This document shows positions 28,561-37,625 of a DNA stretch of 64,000 bases, one piece after another. Origin of the DNA: Vicinamibacterales bacterium (lineage in GTDB: Bacteria; Acidobacteriota; Vicinamibacteria; Vicinamibacterales; SCN-69-37); NCBI GenBank assembly GCA_030827135.1, contig JAURFE010000004.1, forward strand, positions 24,667 to 88,666, given 5' to 3'. The translations under genes were made by a program, and so were the position numbers. The notes below the pieces were generated by a model, which had not been told where the DNA came from, made no database searches, and worked only from the letters and a program-made list of their open reading frames with translations. Within the stretch, counting starts at the first letter, position 1. Every line of letters begins with the position of its first letter.

Positions 28561-29030
28561 TACCGGCGTCTCCCGTCCGGTGGCGCCAGCACTTCCATGA
28601 CGTTTCTGACGCCCCCGGCCTTCAACTCGTCCATAACCTGAATGACGGCCTGATGGCGCAATTGGCCGTCTGCCCCGAGATACACGTCCTGCGACGCCCG
28701 GCCCTGCAACTCCATCCGAATCCGCTCGGCCAGCAGGCTCAGCCGCACCCGCTCACCATTCACGCGGACATACTGGTCCCGCGCAAAACTGAGGGGGATC
28801 GACACGTTGATGGGTTCTGCCGTCACCGGTTGGGCGCGTCTCGACTGCGCGAGTTGGACGCCGAACCCCTGCTGCATCATCGGGGCGCTCACCATAAAGA
28901 TGATGAGCAGCACGAGCATCACGTCGACGAGCGGCACGACGTTGATTTCTGCGAGCGACGTCGACACACGCTGTCCGCGTCCCCGTCGTCCCCGGCCCGA
29001 GTTGTGCGAGACCTGTTCCACCTTCGGCAT
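28560..29030 (-). CDS. tolR: Biopolymer transporter TolR/ExbD
   Basis: Inner-membrane proton-channel subunit of 156 residues. A single transmembrane helix (about 25-46; EINVVPLVDVMLVLLIIFMV) contains the conserved Asp that carries protons, followed by a periplasmic domain (about 60-150). The ATG is preceded by GGAGG. It starts 15 nt after tolQ and overlaps the TolA-like gene. Confidence 0.93.
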   Translation of the reverse strand: MPKVEQVSHNSGRGRRGRGQRVSTSLAEINVVPLVDVMLVLLIIFMVSAPMMQQGFGVQLAQSRRAQPVTAEPINVSIPLSFARDQYVRVNGERVRLSLLAERIRMELQGRASQDVYLGADGQLRHQAVIQVMDELKAGGVRNVMEVLAPPDGRRR

Positions 29031-29045
29031 CGTGTCCTCCGGTGG

Positions 29046-29798
29046 TTACGTGAAGTTCCGCTCGGCGATGTTGAGGAACTCGAGCGAGAAGTCGTCCATG
29101 CCGCCGGCGAAGTGTTTCACCTGCCCGGTCAGGTCGTTGTAGTAATAGACCGCCGGAATCGCGGCGAACAACCCGGCTGCTGTGGCGATGAGCGCTTCCG
29201 CGATCCCCGGTGCCACAACAGCGAGACTCGATGACCCGGTCTCGCCGATGCCCTGGAACGACGCCATGATGCCAACGACGGTGCCGAACAGGCCGATGTA
29301 TGGCGTAATCGACGCCGTCGTCGCCAGGAAGCCGATGCGCGACTCCAGCCGGCTCAGTTCAACGGTCGTGGCGCGCAGCAGGGCGCGGTCAAGGCCGTCG
29401 AGACTCTTGAGCATCGGCCGGGAGCCTTCGCCTGCCGCGCGCAGTTGGGCGTTCAGTTCGGCATAACCGGCCTGAAACAGGCCGACGAGCGGGCTCGCCG
29501 GCAGGCTCGCGCACACCGACTGGACTTCCGAGAACTTGCTGCTCTTGCGGAAGATGTCGAGGAACGTCGCCGTCTGACGCTGCGCCTTCCTGAACTGCAT
29601 CTGCTTGTGGACGATGATGCCCCACGAGACCGCAGAGAAGAGCAGGAGGACGATCAGGACGAGCCACGCCAGTGGGGAGGCGTCGGCAATCAGCGACACC
29701 AGATCGGTGCTGGAAGTGGAAGGGGGAACTGTAGCCAGATCCCCAGCGGGATCCTGAACCTGATAGGCCAGGATCAATGTGCCAAGCGTGCGCAACAA
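29046..29798 (-). CDS. tolQ: Proton channel protein TolQ/ExbB
   Basis: MotA/TolQ/ExbB family protein of about 250 residues with three membrane helices (about 40-60, 150-175 and 190-215). The conserved region reads LDRALLRATTVELSRLE, then FLATTASITPYIGLFGTVVGIM and APGIAEALIATAAGLFAAIPAV. It forms the proton channel with TolR. The start codon is a TTG; GGAGG lies 2 nt before the first TTG (29798) and 5 nt before the next one (29795), so the second is the better-spaced start. First gene of the tol operon. Confidence 0.93.
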   Translation of the reverse strand: MLRTLGTLILAYQVQDPAGDLATVPPSTSSTDLVSLIADASPLAWLVLIVLLLFSAVSWGIIVHKQMQFRKAQRQTATFLDIFRKSSKFSEVQSVCASLPASPLVGLFQAGYAELNAQLRAAGEGSRPMLKSLDGLDRALLRATTVELSRLESRIGFLATTASITPYIGLFGTVVGIMASFQGIGETGSSSLAVVAPGIAEALIATAAGLFAAIPAVYYYNDLTGQVKHFAGGMDDFSLEFLNIAERNFT

Positions 29799-29852
29799 GA
29801 CCTCCGTCGTGCGATACGGATAGTGCGCCGCTGGGACAGCGCGATGTCGAAG

Positions 29853-29881
29853 AAGGTACCACGCAGGGTGGAGTGAGTCAA
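29853..29881 (-). promoter_or_regulatory. Candidate promoter for the tol operon
   Basis: On the minus strand TTGACT (29881-29876) is followed after exactly 17 nt by TACCTT (29858-29853), about 55 nt before tolQ. The -35 is one change from consensus; the -10 matches at three of six positions. It lies in the 102-bp gap between the divergent tolQ and recN genes. Confidence 0.4.
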
Positions 29882-29900
29882 AGGTTTGCTACGATGCGGC

Positions 29901-31598
29901 ATGTTGCGTTTTCTCGCCATTCGCAACCTCGCGGTGATCGATCACCTCGAGATTGAACTGGCACCAGGCCTGACCGTGCTCACCGGAGAAACCGGCGCCG
30001 GCAAATCGATGCTAGTCGAAGCCATCGACCTGCTCACGGGCGGTCGCGCCAGCGCGGATCTGGTCCGCACCGGCGAAGACACCGCCACCATTCAAGCCAT
30101 CTTCGACCATCAGGGCCATGAGCGTCTTGTCCGCCGCGAGATCTCCGCGCAGGGCCGGAGTCGCGCCTTCCTTGATGACGCGTTGGCCACCACCGCGGCC
30201 TTACGTGATTTCGGTCGCGGGCTGGTGGACCTGCATGGGCAGCACGAGCATCAATCGTTGTTGGACCCGGCGGAGCATGCCGGGCTCGTCGATACGTACG
30301 CTGAACATCCGGCGGTCGTGGAGGCGGTGGCTGTCGCGTATGAGACATGGCGCGCGGCGGCGAGTGCCCTCGAGCGGACGCGGCTCAGTGCAAAGGAGAA
30401 GGCGGCCCGCATCGAATGGGTCACCTTTCAGCTGCAGGATCTCGATCGGCTTGCGCCCAGAGCGGGTGAAGACGAGGCGCTGCTGGCCGAGCGACAGGTG
30501 CTGGGGAATGCCGATCGGCTCACGCGCCTGACGACTGAGGCCTTTGCCCTTTTGTATGAAGGGGAGTCCGCCGCGCTCGCCGCGTTGGGCGGCGTCTGGA
30601 AACGGGTGGCTGACCTTGCCGCCCTGGACGCCCGGTTCGCACCATATCTTGAGCAGCGAGATGAACTCCGGTCGCGGCTCGAGGACCTCGCCTTTATGCT
30701 GCGCGACTATACCCGTGACCTCGACGCATCGCCAGATCGGCTGCAGCAGGTCGAGGACCGCCTTGCCGCCCTTGAGCGCGTGAAGCACAAACACGGTCCC
30801 ACCCTCGAGGACGTCGTCGCCAAACATGCCGCCCTGCGTACCGAACTCGACGCGCTACGGGCCAGCGACGAGACGGCGGCGATGCTCGAGCAGCAGGCGG
30901 ATCGTGCGGCTGACCGTTTTCGGGCCACGGCCGGGATGCTTTCGACAGCACGGAGGGCTGCGGGGCAGCGGTTGGCAAAGGCTCTGGAGCAGTCGCTCGC
31001 CCAACTGGCCATGCCCAAGTCGCGGGTCGAAATACGGGTCGAGTCCTTTCCGGACGATTCTGCCCACTGGTCTGCTGCGGGCTTTGATGCCCTCGAGTTC
31101 TACCTGTCGCCGAATCCAGGCGAGGATGTTCGGCCACTCGCCCGAATCGCGTCCGGAGGTGAACTCTCCCGGATCATGCTCGCGATCAAGACGCTGGCAA
31201 CGCCCGATGAGGAAGGCCGGACTCTCGTGTTTGACGAGGTGGACGCGGGCATCGGCGGGGCAGCAGCCGACGCCGTTGGCGCCAAACTCCAGGAACTCGG
31301 CCGCCGGTTTCAGGTGCTCTGCATCACGCACCTGCCGCAAATTGCCGCGCGGGGGGACAACCACCTCCACATTGCGAAGCAGGTCAAGGGGGGCCGGACG
31401 GTGACAACCGTCACCCGCCTGAAGGGAGGGGAGCGTGAGGCCGAACTCGCCCGGATGATCGCCGGCGACCACGTGTCAGCGCAGGTGTTGGCCTCCGCAC
31501 GGGAGCTCCTGCAGTCCAGAAGCGAAAGCGAAGGCCGGGCAAAAGGCGAAAGCGAAAGGTCGGTCGGATCGAAAGCGAAAGGGAAGCGTGGCGCGTAA
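29901..31598 (+). CDS. recN: DNA repair protein RecN
   Basis: SMC-like ATPase of 565 residues that acts early in double-strand break repair. The N-terminal nucleotide-binding half has the Walker A GETGAGKSMLVEAI (about 30). A coiled-coil middle (about 140-360) follows. The C-terminal half has the signature ASGGELSRIMLAIK, Walker B LVFDEVDAGIGG and the RecN-typical QVLCITHLPQIAARGDNHLHI. The start is set at the ATG of MLRFLAIRNLAVID; a TTG at 29886 would add five residues. The 3' end overlaps miaB by 11 nt. Confidence 0.95.
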   Translation: MLRFLAIRNLAVIDHLEIELAPGLTVLTGETGAGKSMLVEAIDLLTGGRASADLVRTGEDTATIQAIFDHQGHERLVRREISAQGRSRAFLDDALATTAALRDFGRGLVDLHGQHEHQSLLDPAEHAGLVDTYAEHPAVVEAVAVAYETWRAAASALERTRLSAKEKAARIEWVTFQLQDLDRLAPRAGEDEALLAERQVLGNADRLTRLTTEAFALLYEGESAALAALGGVWKRVADLAALDARFAPYLEQRDELRSRLEDLAFMLRDYTRDLDASPDRLQQVEDRLAALERVKHKHGPTLEDVVAKHAALRTELDALRASDETAAMLEQQADRAADRFRATAGMLSTARRAAGQRLAKALEQSLAQLAMPKSRVEIRVESFPDDSAHWSAAGFDALEFYLSPNPGEDVRPLARIASGGELSRIMLAIKTLATPDEEGRTLVFDEVDAGIGGAAADAVGAKLQELGRRFQVLCITHLPQIAARGDNHLHIAKQVKGGRTVTTVTRLKGGEREAELARMIAGDHVSAQVLASARELLQSRSESEGRAKGESERSVGSKAKGKRGA

Positions 31599-32925
31599 GT
31601 ATCTCGTTGAAACGTTCGGCTGCCAGATGAACTTCCACGACGGCGAGCGCATCTCGGGTCTGCTCGAATCCGAGGGCTACGAGCCGGCGGCGTCGGAGGC
31701 CGAAGCCGATCTGATGGTGCTCAACACCTGCTCGGTGCGCGAACGCGCGGAGGAGAAGCTGTATTCACGGCTCGGCGAGATTCGTCTCGCCGGCGCTGAA
31801 CGTGGCCATCAGCCCCAAATCGCGGTGACCGGCTGTGTGGCGCAGCAGGAGGGGGACGCGCTGCTCAAGCGCAACCTCGCCATCGATGTCGTTGTCGGGA
31901 CCCAGGCCATCCGGCAGTTGCCGTCGCTCCTCACCGATGCGCGCGTCCGGCAGACCCCCCGTGTAGACATCAACCCCTACGAGGACGTCTCGTTTCCCCT
32001 CGGCGTGGCGAAGGCGTCGGATCCGACACGCGCCTGGGTCACGATTATTGAAGGATGCAACGAGTTCTGTTCGTTCTGCGTGGTGCCCTATACACGCGGG
32101 CACGAGCGTATGCGGCCGGTGGCCGACATTCTGGCGGAGGTGCAGCGTGCTGCCGACTCGGGACGCGTCGAAGTGCAGCTCCTCGGACAGATCGTCAATC
32201 ATTATCAGGCGCCCGACGACCCAGGCTGCGACTTTCCCGAGCTGTTGCAGCGGGTCAGTCGCATCTCGGGCATACGGCGCATCCGGTTTGCCAGCCCCCA
32301 TCCGCGCCACGCATCGGATCGGCTGATTGAGGTGATGCAGTCCACGCCGAAGATTTGCCGGCACTTTCACCTGCCCGTCCAGTCTGGCTCGAACCGGGTG
32401 CTCAAGGAGATGCGGCGCCGTTACACGAGGGAGGAGTACCTGGCTCTGGTCGAACGGCTCCGTGTGGCCATGCCCGACATCTCGGTCTCCACCGACATCA
32501 TCGTCGGATTTCCTGGCGAGACCGCCGACGACTTTGAGGCTACGCTGGACCTGGTGCGCCGGGTTGGGTTTTCGTTTATCTACTCGTTCAAGTATTCACC
32601 CAGGCCCAATACCCTTGCCGACAAACGGATGGCTGACGATGTGCAGGAGTCGGTGAAGACGAGCCGCATCATGGCTCTTCAGCAGTTGCAGGCGGGGATT
32701 CAAGTGTCTGTGTTCCGGGCGATGATCGGCCAGGCGGTGGAGGTGCTGGTCGAGGGACCGTCCAGGCGTCGTGACTGGGAAATGACGGGGAAGACCAGCG
32801 GGTGGGTCACGGTGAATTTCCCCGGCGCGGCGACTCTGGTTGGTCAACTCGTGCAGGTTCGCCTGACTGCTGCGGCACCAAACAGTGTGCGCGGAGAACT
32901 TGTGGAGGCTGCGAGTGCTCATTGA
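31588..32925 (+). CDS. miaB: tRNA-2-methylthio-N6-dimethylallyladenosine synthase
   Basis: Radical-SAM methylthiotransferase of 445 residues that modifies A37 of tRNAs reading UNN codons. The N-terminal domain holds three auxiliary-cluster cysteines (GCQMN, NTCSVRERAEEK, VTGCVAQQEGD). The radical-SAM motif is EGCNEFCSFCVVPYTRG (CxxxCxxC). HFHLPVQSGSNRVLKEM is typical of MiaB, and a TRAM domain lies at about 375-440. The GTG start overlaps recN. Confidence 0.95.
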   Translation: MARKYLVETFGCQMNFHDGERISGLLESEGYEPAASEAEADLMVLNTCSVRERAEEKLYSRLGEIRLAGAERGHQPQIAVTGCVAQQEGDALLKRNLAIDVVVGTQAIRQLPSLLTDARVRQTPRVDINPYEDVSFPLGVAKASDPTRAWVTIIEGCNEFCSFCVVPYTRGHERMRPVADILAEVQRAADSGRVEVQLLGQIVNHYQAPDDPGCDFPELLQRVSRISGIRRIRFASPHPRHASDRLIEVMQSTPKICRHFHLPVQSGSNRVLKEMRRRYTREEYLALVERLRVAMPDISVSTDIIVGFPGETADDFEATLDLVRRVGFSFIYSFKYSPRPNTLADKRMADDVQESVKTSRIMALQQLQAGIQVSVFRAMIGQAVEVLVEGPSRRRDWEMTGKTSGWVTVNFPGAATLVGQLVQVRLTAAAPNSVRGELVEAASAH

Positions 32926-33397
32926 AATGGCGATCAAAGGATTGATGGTCGACCCGCTGACCAACCTGCCGATCATCATTCTTCGCGATGACACCAACGA
33001 GCGCGTGCTGCCCATCTGGGTCGGTCCGGTCGAGGCCAACGCGATTGCGCTCCAGGTGGAGAACGTGTCGACACCCCGGCCCATGACGCATGACCTGCTG
33101 CGGCATGTCATGGCGGAACTGGGAGGCCGGCTGACCAGGGTGATCATCCACGACCTGAAGGACAGTACGTTCTACGCGTTTCTCGAGGTTGAGCGGGACG
33201 GCGAGCGCATCCTGATCGACGCCCGTCCGAGTGATGCGCTGGCGTTATCGCTGCGCAGCAAGGTGCCGATCTTCGTCAACGTGAGTGTGTTTGAGCATGC
33301 GCGAGGCGCCGACGTGGCCCCTCAGCAGGTCGATCAGGAGCGTTTGCAGCGCTGGCTGGAGAGTCTCGACCCAGACGATCTCGGCTACAAGATGTAG
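32915..33397 (+). CDS. Bifunctional nuclease domain (DUF151) protein
   Basis: Protein of 160 residues covering the whole BFN/DUF151 domain: MAIKGLMVDPLTNLPIIIL, then LPIWVGPVEANAIALQVE, RPMTHDLLRHV and IDARPSDALALSLRSKVPIFV. Members have reported RNase/DNase activity in plants and occur widely in bacteria, where the role is unclear. The GTG at 32915 gives the family's usual M-L-I-E-M N-terminus; the ATG at 32927 is the alternative. Overlaps miaB by 11 nt and lies directly before parA. Confidence 0.85.
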   Translation: MLIEMAIKGLMVDPLTNLPIIILRDDTNERVLPIWVGPVEANAIALQVENVSTPRPMTHDLLRHVMAELGGRLTRVIIHDLKDSTFYAFLEVERDGERILIDARPSDALALSLRSKVPIFVNVSVFEHARGADVAPQQVDQERLQRWLESLDPDDLGYKM

Positions 33398-33420
33398 TGG
33401 GTGTAGAATCCCTGCAGCCG

Positions 33421-34176
33421 ATGATCATTTCCATCGCCAATCAAAAAGGTGGTGTCGGAAAGACGACAACCGCCATCAATCTCGCTGCAGCGTTTGCGCT
33501 CCGCGGTCGTCGCACCCTGCTCATTGACCTCGACCCGCAGGCGAACAGCACCATGTCGTATGTCGACATGGCCATGGTCGAGCAGTCGGTCTACGATGCG
33601 ATCACCGACAAGAACATCTCGTTCTCCGACATCATCAAGACTTCATCCCAACCAAACCTCTGGGTGGCGCCATCGCGTATCGCTCTGGCCAAGCTGGAAG
33701 GAAAGTTGGTCGGGGAGCTGGACTCGCATTTCAAGCTCAAGGACAAACTGGCGGCGGTGATGAGCGACTTCGACGTAGTCGTGATTGACTGCCCGCCGGC
33801 CTTGGGGTTGCTCACGGTGAACGCGCTAGTGGCGTCCACGCACCTCCTTATCCCAATCCAGTCGTCCTACTTCGCGCTCGAGGGGACCGACGATTTGCTT
33901 GAGACGATCGAGAAGGTCCGCATGCGGGCGAATCCCGACCTCCGCATCCTCGGGGTCGTGATTACGATGCACGACAAACGGACCGCGCTCGCTCGGGATA
34001 TTCGTGCGCAGATCGACAAGGTGTTTGGCAGCAAGGTCTTCAAGACCGTCATCACGAAGAGCGTGCGGCTCGAAGAGAGTCCCGCGTATAAGGAATCAAT
34101 TTTCAAGTTTGCGCCGGACTCATCCGGCGCGACCGAGTATTACCGGCTCTGCGAGGAGGTCATGGATCGTGTCTAA
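33421..34176 (+). CDS. parA: Chromosome-partitioning ATPase ParA/Soj
   Basis: Deviant Walker-A ATPase of 251 residues that moves ParB-parS complexes over the nucleoid. Motifs are NQKGGVGKTTTAINLAAAF at 7-25 with the signature lysine, Walker A' IDLDPQAN, and Walker B VVIDCPPALGLLT. There is no N-terminal helix-turn-helix domain, so it is chromosomal (type Ib-like Soj) rather than plasmid P1-type. The ATG at 33421 gives MIISIANQKGG. A GTG at 33397 that overlaps the upstream stop would add eight residues. A TAGAAT at 33404-33409 may be a -10. parB overlaps by 8 nt. Confidence 0.93.
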   Translation: MIISIANQKGGVGKTTTAINLAAAFALRGRRTLLIDLDPQANSTMSYVDMAMVEQSVYDAITDKNISFSDIIKTSSQPNLWVAPSRIALAKLEGKLVGELDSHFKLKDKLAAVMSDFDVVVIDCPPALGLLTVNALVASTHLLIPIQSSYFALEGTDDLLETIEKVRMRANPDLRILGVVITMHDKRTALARDIRAQIDKVFGSKVFKTVITKSVRLEESPAYKESIFKFAPDSSGATEYYRLCEEVMDRV

Positions 34177-34996
34177 ACGAGGATTGCCGTCAAGTCTGAA
34201 GATGCGCCACGACGAGCACTACGTCGACGCACTCACCAATCCTGCCGGCGCGCCAATCGGTCGGATGATTCCGATCGACCAAATCGATCCAAATCCCGAC
34301 CAGCCACGCCAGGTCATGGGCGACCTGTCTGAGCTCATGGCGTCGATTGCCGAGAAGGGGATTATCGAGCCGCTCATCGTTCGGCAGCGTGGTGGACGCT
34401 ACCAGATCGTAGCCGGAGAACGCCGCTACCAGGCCTCAGTGCAGGTCGGTCTTCGTGAACTTCCTGTCGTCATTCGAGATGTCGACGACAACGAAATCAT
34501 GGAAGTCGCGCTTGTTGAGAACATCCAACGGAAGGACCTGAGCCCATTTGAAGAGGCAGAGGCGCTCCAGGTTCTGGCTGAACGCTGCGGCTATACGCAC
34601 GAAGATTTGGCTCGCCGCATGGGCAAGTCTCGCACGGCTGTGACGGAGTCCCTGGCCCTGGCGCAGATGCCGGTTGAGGTCAGGAATTTGTGTCGGCTGG
34701 CCGACATTTCCTCTAAGTCTTTGCTTTTGCAGATAGTTAGGCATCAGGACCCTCAGAAAATGATCGCCTTCATCGAGAAACTGACGCGGGACGGGTCTGG
34801 GGCGCCTGTCACGCGGGAGCAGGCTCGAAAGGTGGCGGCCAAGCCAAAGCCAGGACGGCCGAAGGCGTTCGTGTTTCAGTATCGGCCGCCGACAAAGACT
34901 TTTAACTTGAAGCTTCAGTTTAAGAAGTCCGAGGTCGACAAGAACGAAGTCATTACCGCGCTTGAGGGAATCATCGCGGAGCTCCGAAAGAACTGA
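34169..34996 (+). CDS. parB: ParB/Spo0J/Noc family partition protein
   Basis: Centromere-binding CTP switch of 275 residues. The N-terminal ParB/sulfiredoxin domain contains IPIDQIDPNPDQPRQ, then GIIEPLIVRQRGGRYQIVAGERRYQA with the CTP-binding GERR motif, and ALVENIQRKDLSPFEEAEA. The DNA-binding HTH is GYTHEDLARRMGKSRTAVTESLAL. The C-terminal dimerisation region is short. It pairs with parA as a typical chromosomal parAB operon. I did not find a full parS site by eye. GTG start overlapping parA. Confidence 0.93.
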   Translation: MSKRGLPSSLKMRHDEHYVDALTNPAGAPIGRMIPIDQIDPNPDQPRQVMGDLSELMASIAEKGIIEPLIVRQRGGRYQIVAGERRYQASVQVGLRELPVVIRDVDDNEIMEVALVENIQRKDLSPFEEAEALQVLAERCGYTHEDLARRMGKSRTAVTESLALAQMPVEVRNLCRLADISSKSLLLQIVRHQDPQKMIAFIEKLTRDGSGAPVTREQARKVAAKPKPGRPKAFVFQYRPPTKTFNLKLQFKKSEVDKNEVITALEGIIAELRKN

Positions 34997-35303
34997 ATCT
35001 GGCGTGCTTCGCGCCGCCAGGGTCAACTTCAGTCGGAACGTTGAGGGGTATCCGGGGCGCATCCGGCGCTGTGCATGCATATTGAATTTGCCTGTCGGAG
35101 TAGTTGTGTTCTGTGCGCGTTCTGCACCCAGGGCAAGCGGCGCCAGCGGCCCAACGCCGAGCCCTAAACAGCTCATTTACATGACATAACATTTATTATC
35201 AGACGTTGTGGAAATAGCTAAGCCAAGCCCCCTGTGGATAACTTGCGGGCGGCTCAAAGCCCCAACCCCCGTGATATCGTCAGATTCCTCAGATCCCCTC
35301 TGA
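34997..35303. other. 307-bp intergenic region after parB; possible replication-origin element
   Basis: The first part holds a small inverted repeat CTGGCG-N10-CGCCAG (34999-35020) with no T-run, so it is at best a weak terminator. The stretch 35174-35219 is AT-rich. It is followed by a near-match DnaA box (TTGTGGAAA, 35206-35214) and a perfect DnaA box TGTGGATAA (35233-35241, inverse of TTATCCACA). TCAGA-N5-TCTGA (35289-35303) abuts the next ATG. Only one perfect box is visible, and dnaA, rpmH and mnmG are not nearby, so an origin role is a hypothesis. The region also contains whatever promoter drives the LptFG gene. Confidence 0.35.
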
Positions 35304-37625
35304 ATGCGCACCCTTGACCGATACCTGATTCGTGAAACCCTCGGGCCCTTTGCACTGGGCCTGGTCCTGTTCACGTTTCTCATCGCAATTCAGCCCATGC
35401 TCAGCACGGCCGAACTGCTGGTCTCCAAAGGCACGGCGATGCCGACCGTTGGCTACCTCCTCCTGACGCTGTTGCCGCACGCGCTCGGCCTCACAATTCC
35501 GATGGCGTTTCTGGCCGCGACCGTGATGGCCCTCGGCCGGTTGTCCGGCGACCGAGAGGCCGTCGCATTGTTGGCTTGCGGTGTCAGCCCCCTCCGGATC
35601 CTCAGGCCTGTCCTCGGCCTGGCCGCCGTGGCCGCCGCCGCCACCTTTTATGTCCTCGTCTGGCTCATGCCGCAGGCCAACCAGACCTTCACCGCCGCCT
35701 TGTTCGACCTGACAAAGAAGATGGCCGCCGACGACGTCAAGACCCGGATGTTCTACGAGGGCTTCACGGGCAAGGTCATCCTGGTCTCGGACCGGACGCC
35801 CACCGGGCAGTGGAAGGATGTGCTGCTGGCCGACACCACGCAGCCCGGCCGGCCGGCGGTCCAACTGGCGGATGCCGGCCAGCTCGTAATCGACGAAGAC
35901 CAGCGACTCGTGAACATCGTCCTCGATCGGGTCTCCGGCTATCAGCCCATCCCGAGCACCGGCGAGTACCAGCTCCAGCGCTCCGGTCGCGAGATCACCC
36001 AAATCGACCCGAACGTGGTGTTCGGCGCCGCCCTCGGCCAGTCACGCGATCTGAACGCCATGTCGCTGGCGGAACTCGACGAGGCGGCCGCGCTGAAGGT
36101 CGCCAGCGGCCTGTCACCCCACAACGAAATCATGTGGAAACAGCAGCGGTTCTCGTTTCCCGTGGCGTCGCTGGTCTTTGCGCTGATCGGACTGGCCCTT
36201 GGGCTCCACACCCGCAAAGAGGGCAAGATGGCCGGATTTGCGATCGGGATCGCCGTCATCCTGGCGTATTACGGCGTGATGGCCGTGTTCGAAGGCCGTG
36301 CCAAGGCCGGGCAATTTCCCGCAGTCTGGGCCCGGTGGATGCCGAACATCGTCCTGGGTCTTGTCGGCGCAGCGCTGCTCTGGATGAAGATGCGTGGCAC
36401 GGGCCGCGGGGTCGAACTGCGTCTGCCCGCCGCGATCCGCGCGTGGTGGCCAGGCACGCGCACGCCCGCCGGCTCGCCATCCGGCGCTGTCAACAGCCCT
36501 GCCCCCGTGGTGCTCGTGATCCGGCTGCCCCACATCACCGTCTGGCGCCCGCAACTGATGGACCTCTACGTGGGCGGCCGCTACCTCCGCACGATCGCCC
36601 TCGCCTTTTTTGGCCTCCTCTCCCTTTACTACATCGTTGAGTTCATCGAGATGTCGGAGAAGGTGCAGAAGGGCAACGCGACGCTCGGGATGGTCGCTGA
36701 ATACTTCTATTACGCGACTCCGACCTTCGTGTATTTCGTGGTGCCGCTGTCCACGCTCGTCGCGGTGTTGACGACGTTTGGCGGGTTGACCAGGACCAAT
36801 GAGCTCACGGTGCTTCGTGCCTGCGGCGTGAGTCTGTACCGGACGGCGCTGCCGCTGTTGCTGCTGGCCGTGGTGTGGAGCGGCATCCTCTTTGTGCTTG
36901 AGGACCGTGTGCTGGCGCACTCCCAGCGCAAGGCGGAAGTCCTGAAGGATGTGATCCGCGACCGGCCACCCAAGAACTTCAACCTGGCGAACCGCAGCTG
37001 GCTCATCGGCCGGCAGGGATCGATTTATCACTATGCGGTGTACGACGCGCGGCATCAGACGCTGTATCAGTTGTCGGCGTTCGAGACGGCGAAGGCACCT
37101 TTCCGGCTGCTGAGTCACACCTGGGCCGCGCAGGTGGTCTTTCAGGAGGGCGAGTGGCTGGCTACGGATGGCTGGGTGCAGACGTTCGCCCCGGATGGGA
37201 CGGCGCGGCGCGAGACGTTTGCGACACGCGTCCTGGCGCTCGACGCGCCCGACGACTTCGGCACCGAACAGGTTGAGGCCTCATTCATGAACTACGGTGA
37301 ACTGAGCGATTACATCGACCGTCTCGGCGAGAGTGGCTTCAGCATCGCCGAGCACCAGGTGGAACTGCACCGGAAGCTCGCGTTCCCGTTTGTCACATTG
37401 GTGATGACGCTGCTCGCCGTGCCGTTCGGCGTGACCACCGGGCGTCGCGGGGCGCTCTACGGCATCGGCCTGGCACTCACGCTCGCGGTGTCGTACCTGG
37501 TGATCTCGCACATCTTTATTGCGTTCGGGAATGCCGCGTTGTTGCCGCCCGCGTTGTCGGCGTGGGCGACCAACATGTGCTTCGCCGCCGGCGCCCTCGT
37601 GATGGTCTTTACCGTTCGGACGTGA
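35304..37625 (+). CDS. LptF-LptG fusion, LPS export permease
   Basis: One polypeptide of 773 residues with two complete YjgP/YjgQ permease units. The first (about 1-365) begins LDRYLIRETLGPFALGLVLF, has membrane helices near 15-40, 50-80, 95-125, 285-305, 310-325 and 335-355, and a periplasmic beta domain between them; it resembles LptF. A Pro-rich linker covers about 370-410. The second (about 415-773) begins LYVGGRYLRTIALAFFG and shows the LptG-like YYIVEFIEMSEKVQKG and TRTNELTVLRACGVS. E. coli LptF and LptG are about 366 and 360 residues, so the length fits a clean head-to-tail fusion. It should pair with the LptB dimer encoded at 17.3 kb. Its end overlaps the convergent PHP gene by 17 nt. 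Confidence 0.9.
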   Translation: MRTLDRYLIRETLGPFALGLVLFTFLIAIQPMLSTAELLVSKGTAMPTVGYLLLTLLPHALGLTIPMAFLAATVMALGRLSGDREAVALLACGVSPLRILRPVLGLAAVAAAATFYVLVWLMPQANQTFTAALFDLTKKMAADDVKTRMFYEGFTGKVILVSDRTPTGQWKDVLLADTTQPGRPAVQLADAGQLVIDEDQRLVNIVLDRVSGYQPIPSTGEYQLQRSGREITQIDPNVVFGAALGQSRDLNAMSLAELDEAAALKVASGLSPHNEIMWKQQRFSFPVASLVFALIGLALGLHTRKEGKMAGFAIGIAVILAYYGVMAVFEGRAKAGQFPAVWARWMPNIVLGLVGAALLWMKMRGTGRGVELRLPAAIRAWWPGTRTPAGSPSGAVNSPAPVVLVIRLPHITVWRPQLMDLYVGGRYLRTIALAFFGLLSLYYIVEFIEMSEKVQKGNATLGMVAEYFYYATPTFVYFVVPLSTLVAVLTTFGGLTRTNELTVLRACGVSLYRTALPLLLLAVVWSGILFVLEDRVLAHSQRKAEVLKDVIRDRPPKNFNLANRSWLIGRQGSIYHYAVYDARHQTLYQLSAFETAKAPFRLLSHTWAAQVVFQEGEWLATDGWVQTFAPDGTARRETFATRVLALDAPDDFGTEQVEASFMNYGELSDYIDRLGESGFSIAEHQVELHRKLAFPFVTLVMTLLAVPFGVTTGRRGALYGIGLALTLAVSYLVISHIFIAFGNAALLPPALSAWATNMCFAAGALVMVFTVRT

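Noticed and set aside
34999..35020. CTGGCG-N10-CGCCAG after parB as a Rho-independent terminator
   Set aside because: Six-base stem and no T-run; kept only as a minor note in the intergenic entry.
35325..35340. CGTGAAAC in the LptFG gene as a parS site
   Set aside because: Only half of the 16-bp parS palindrome is present, and it encodes conserved residues of the permease.
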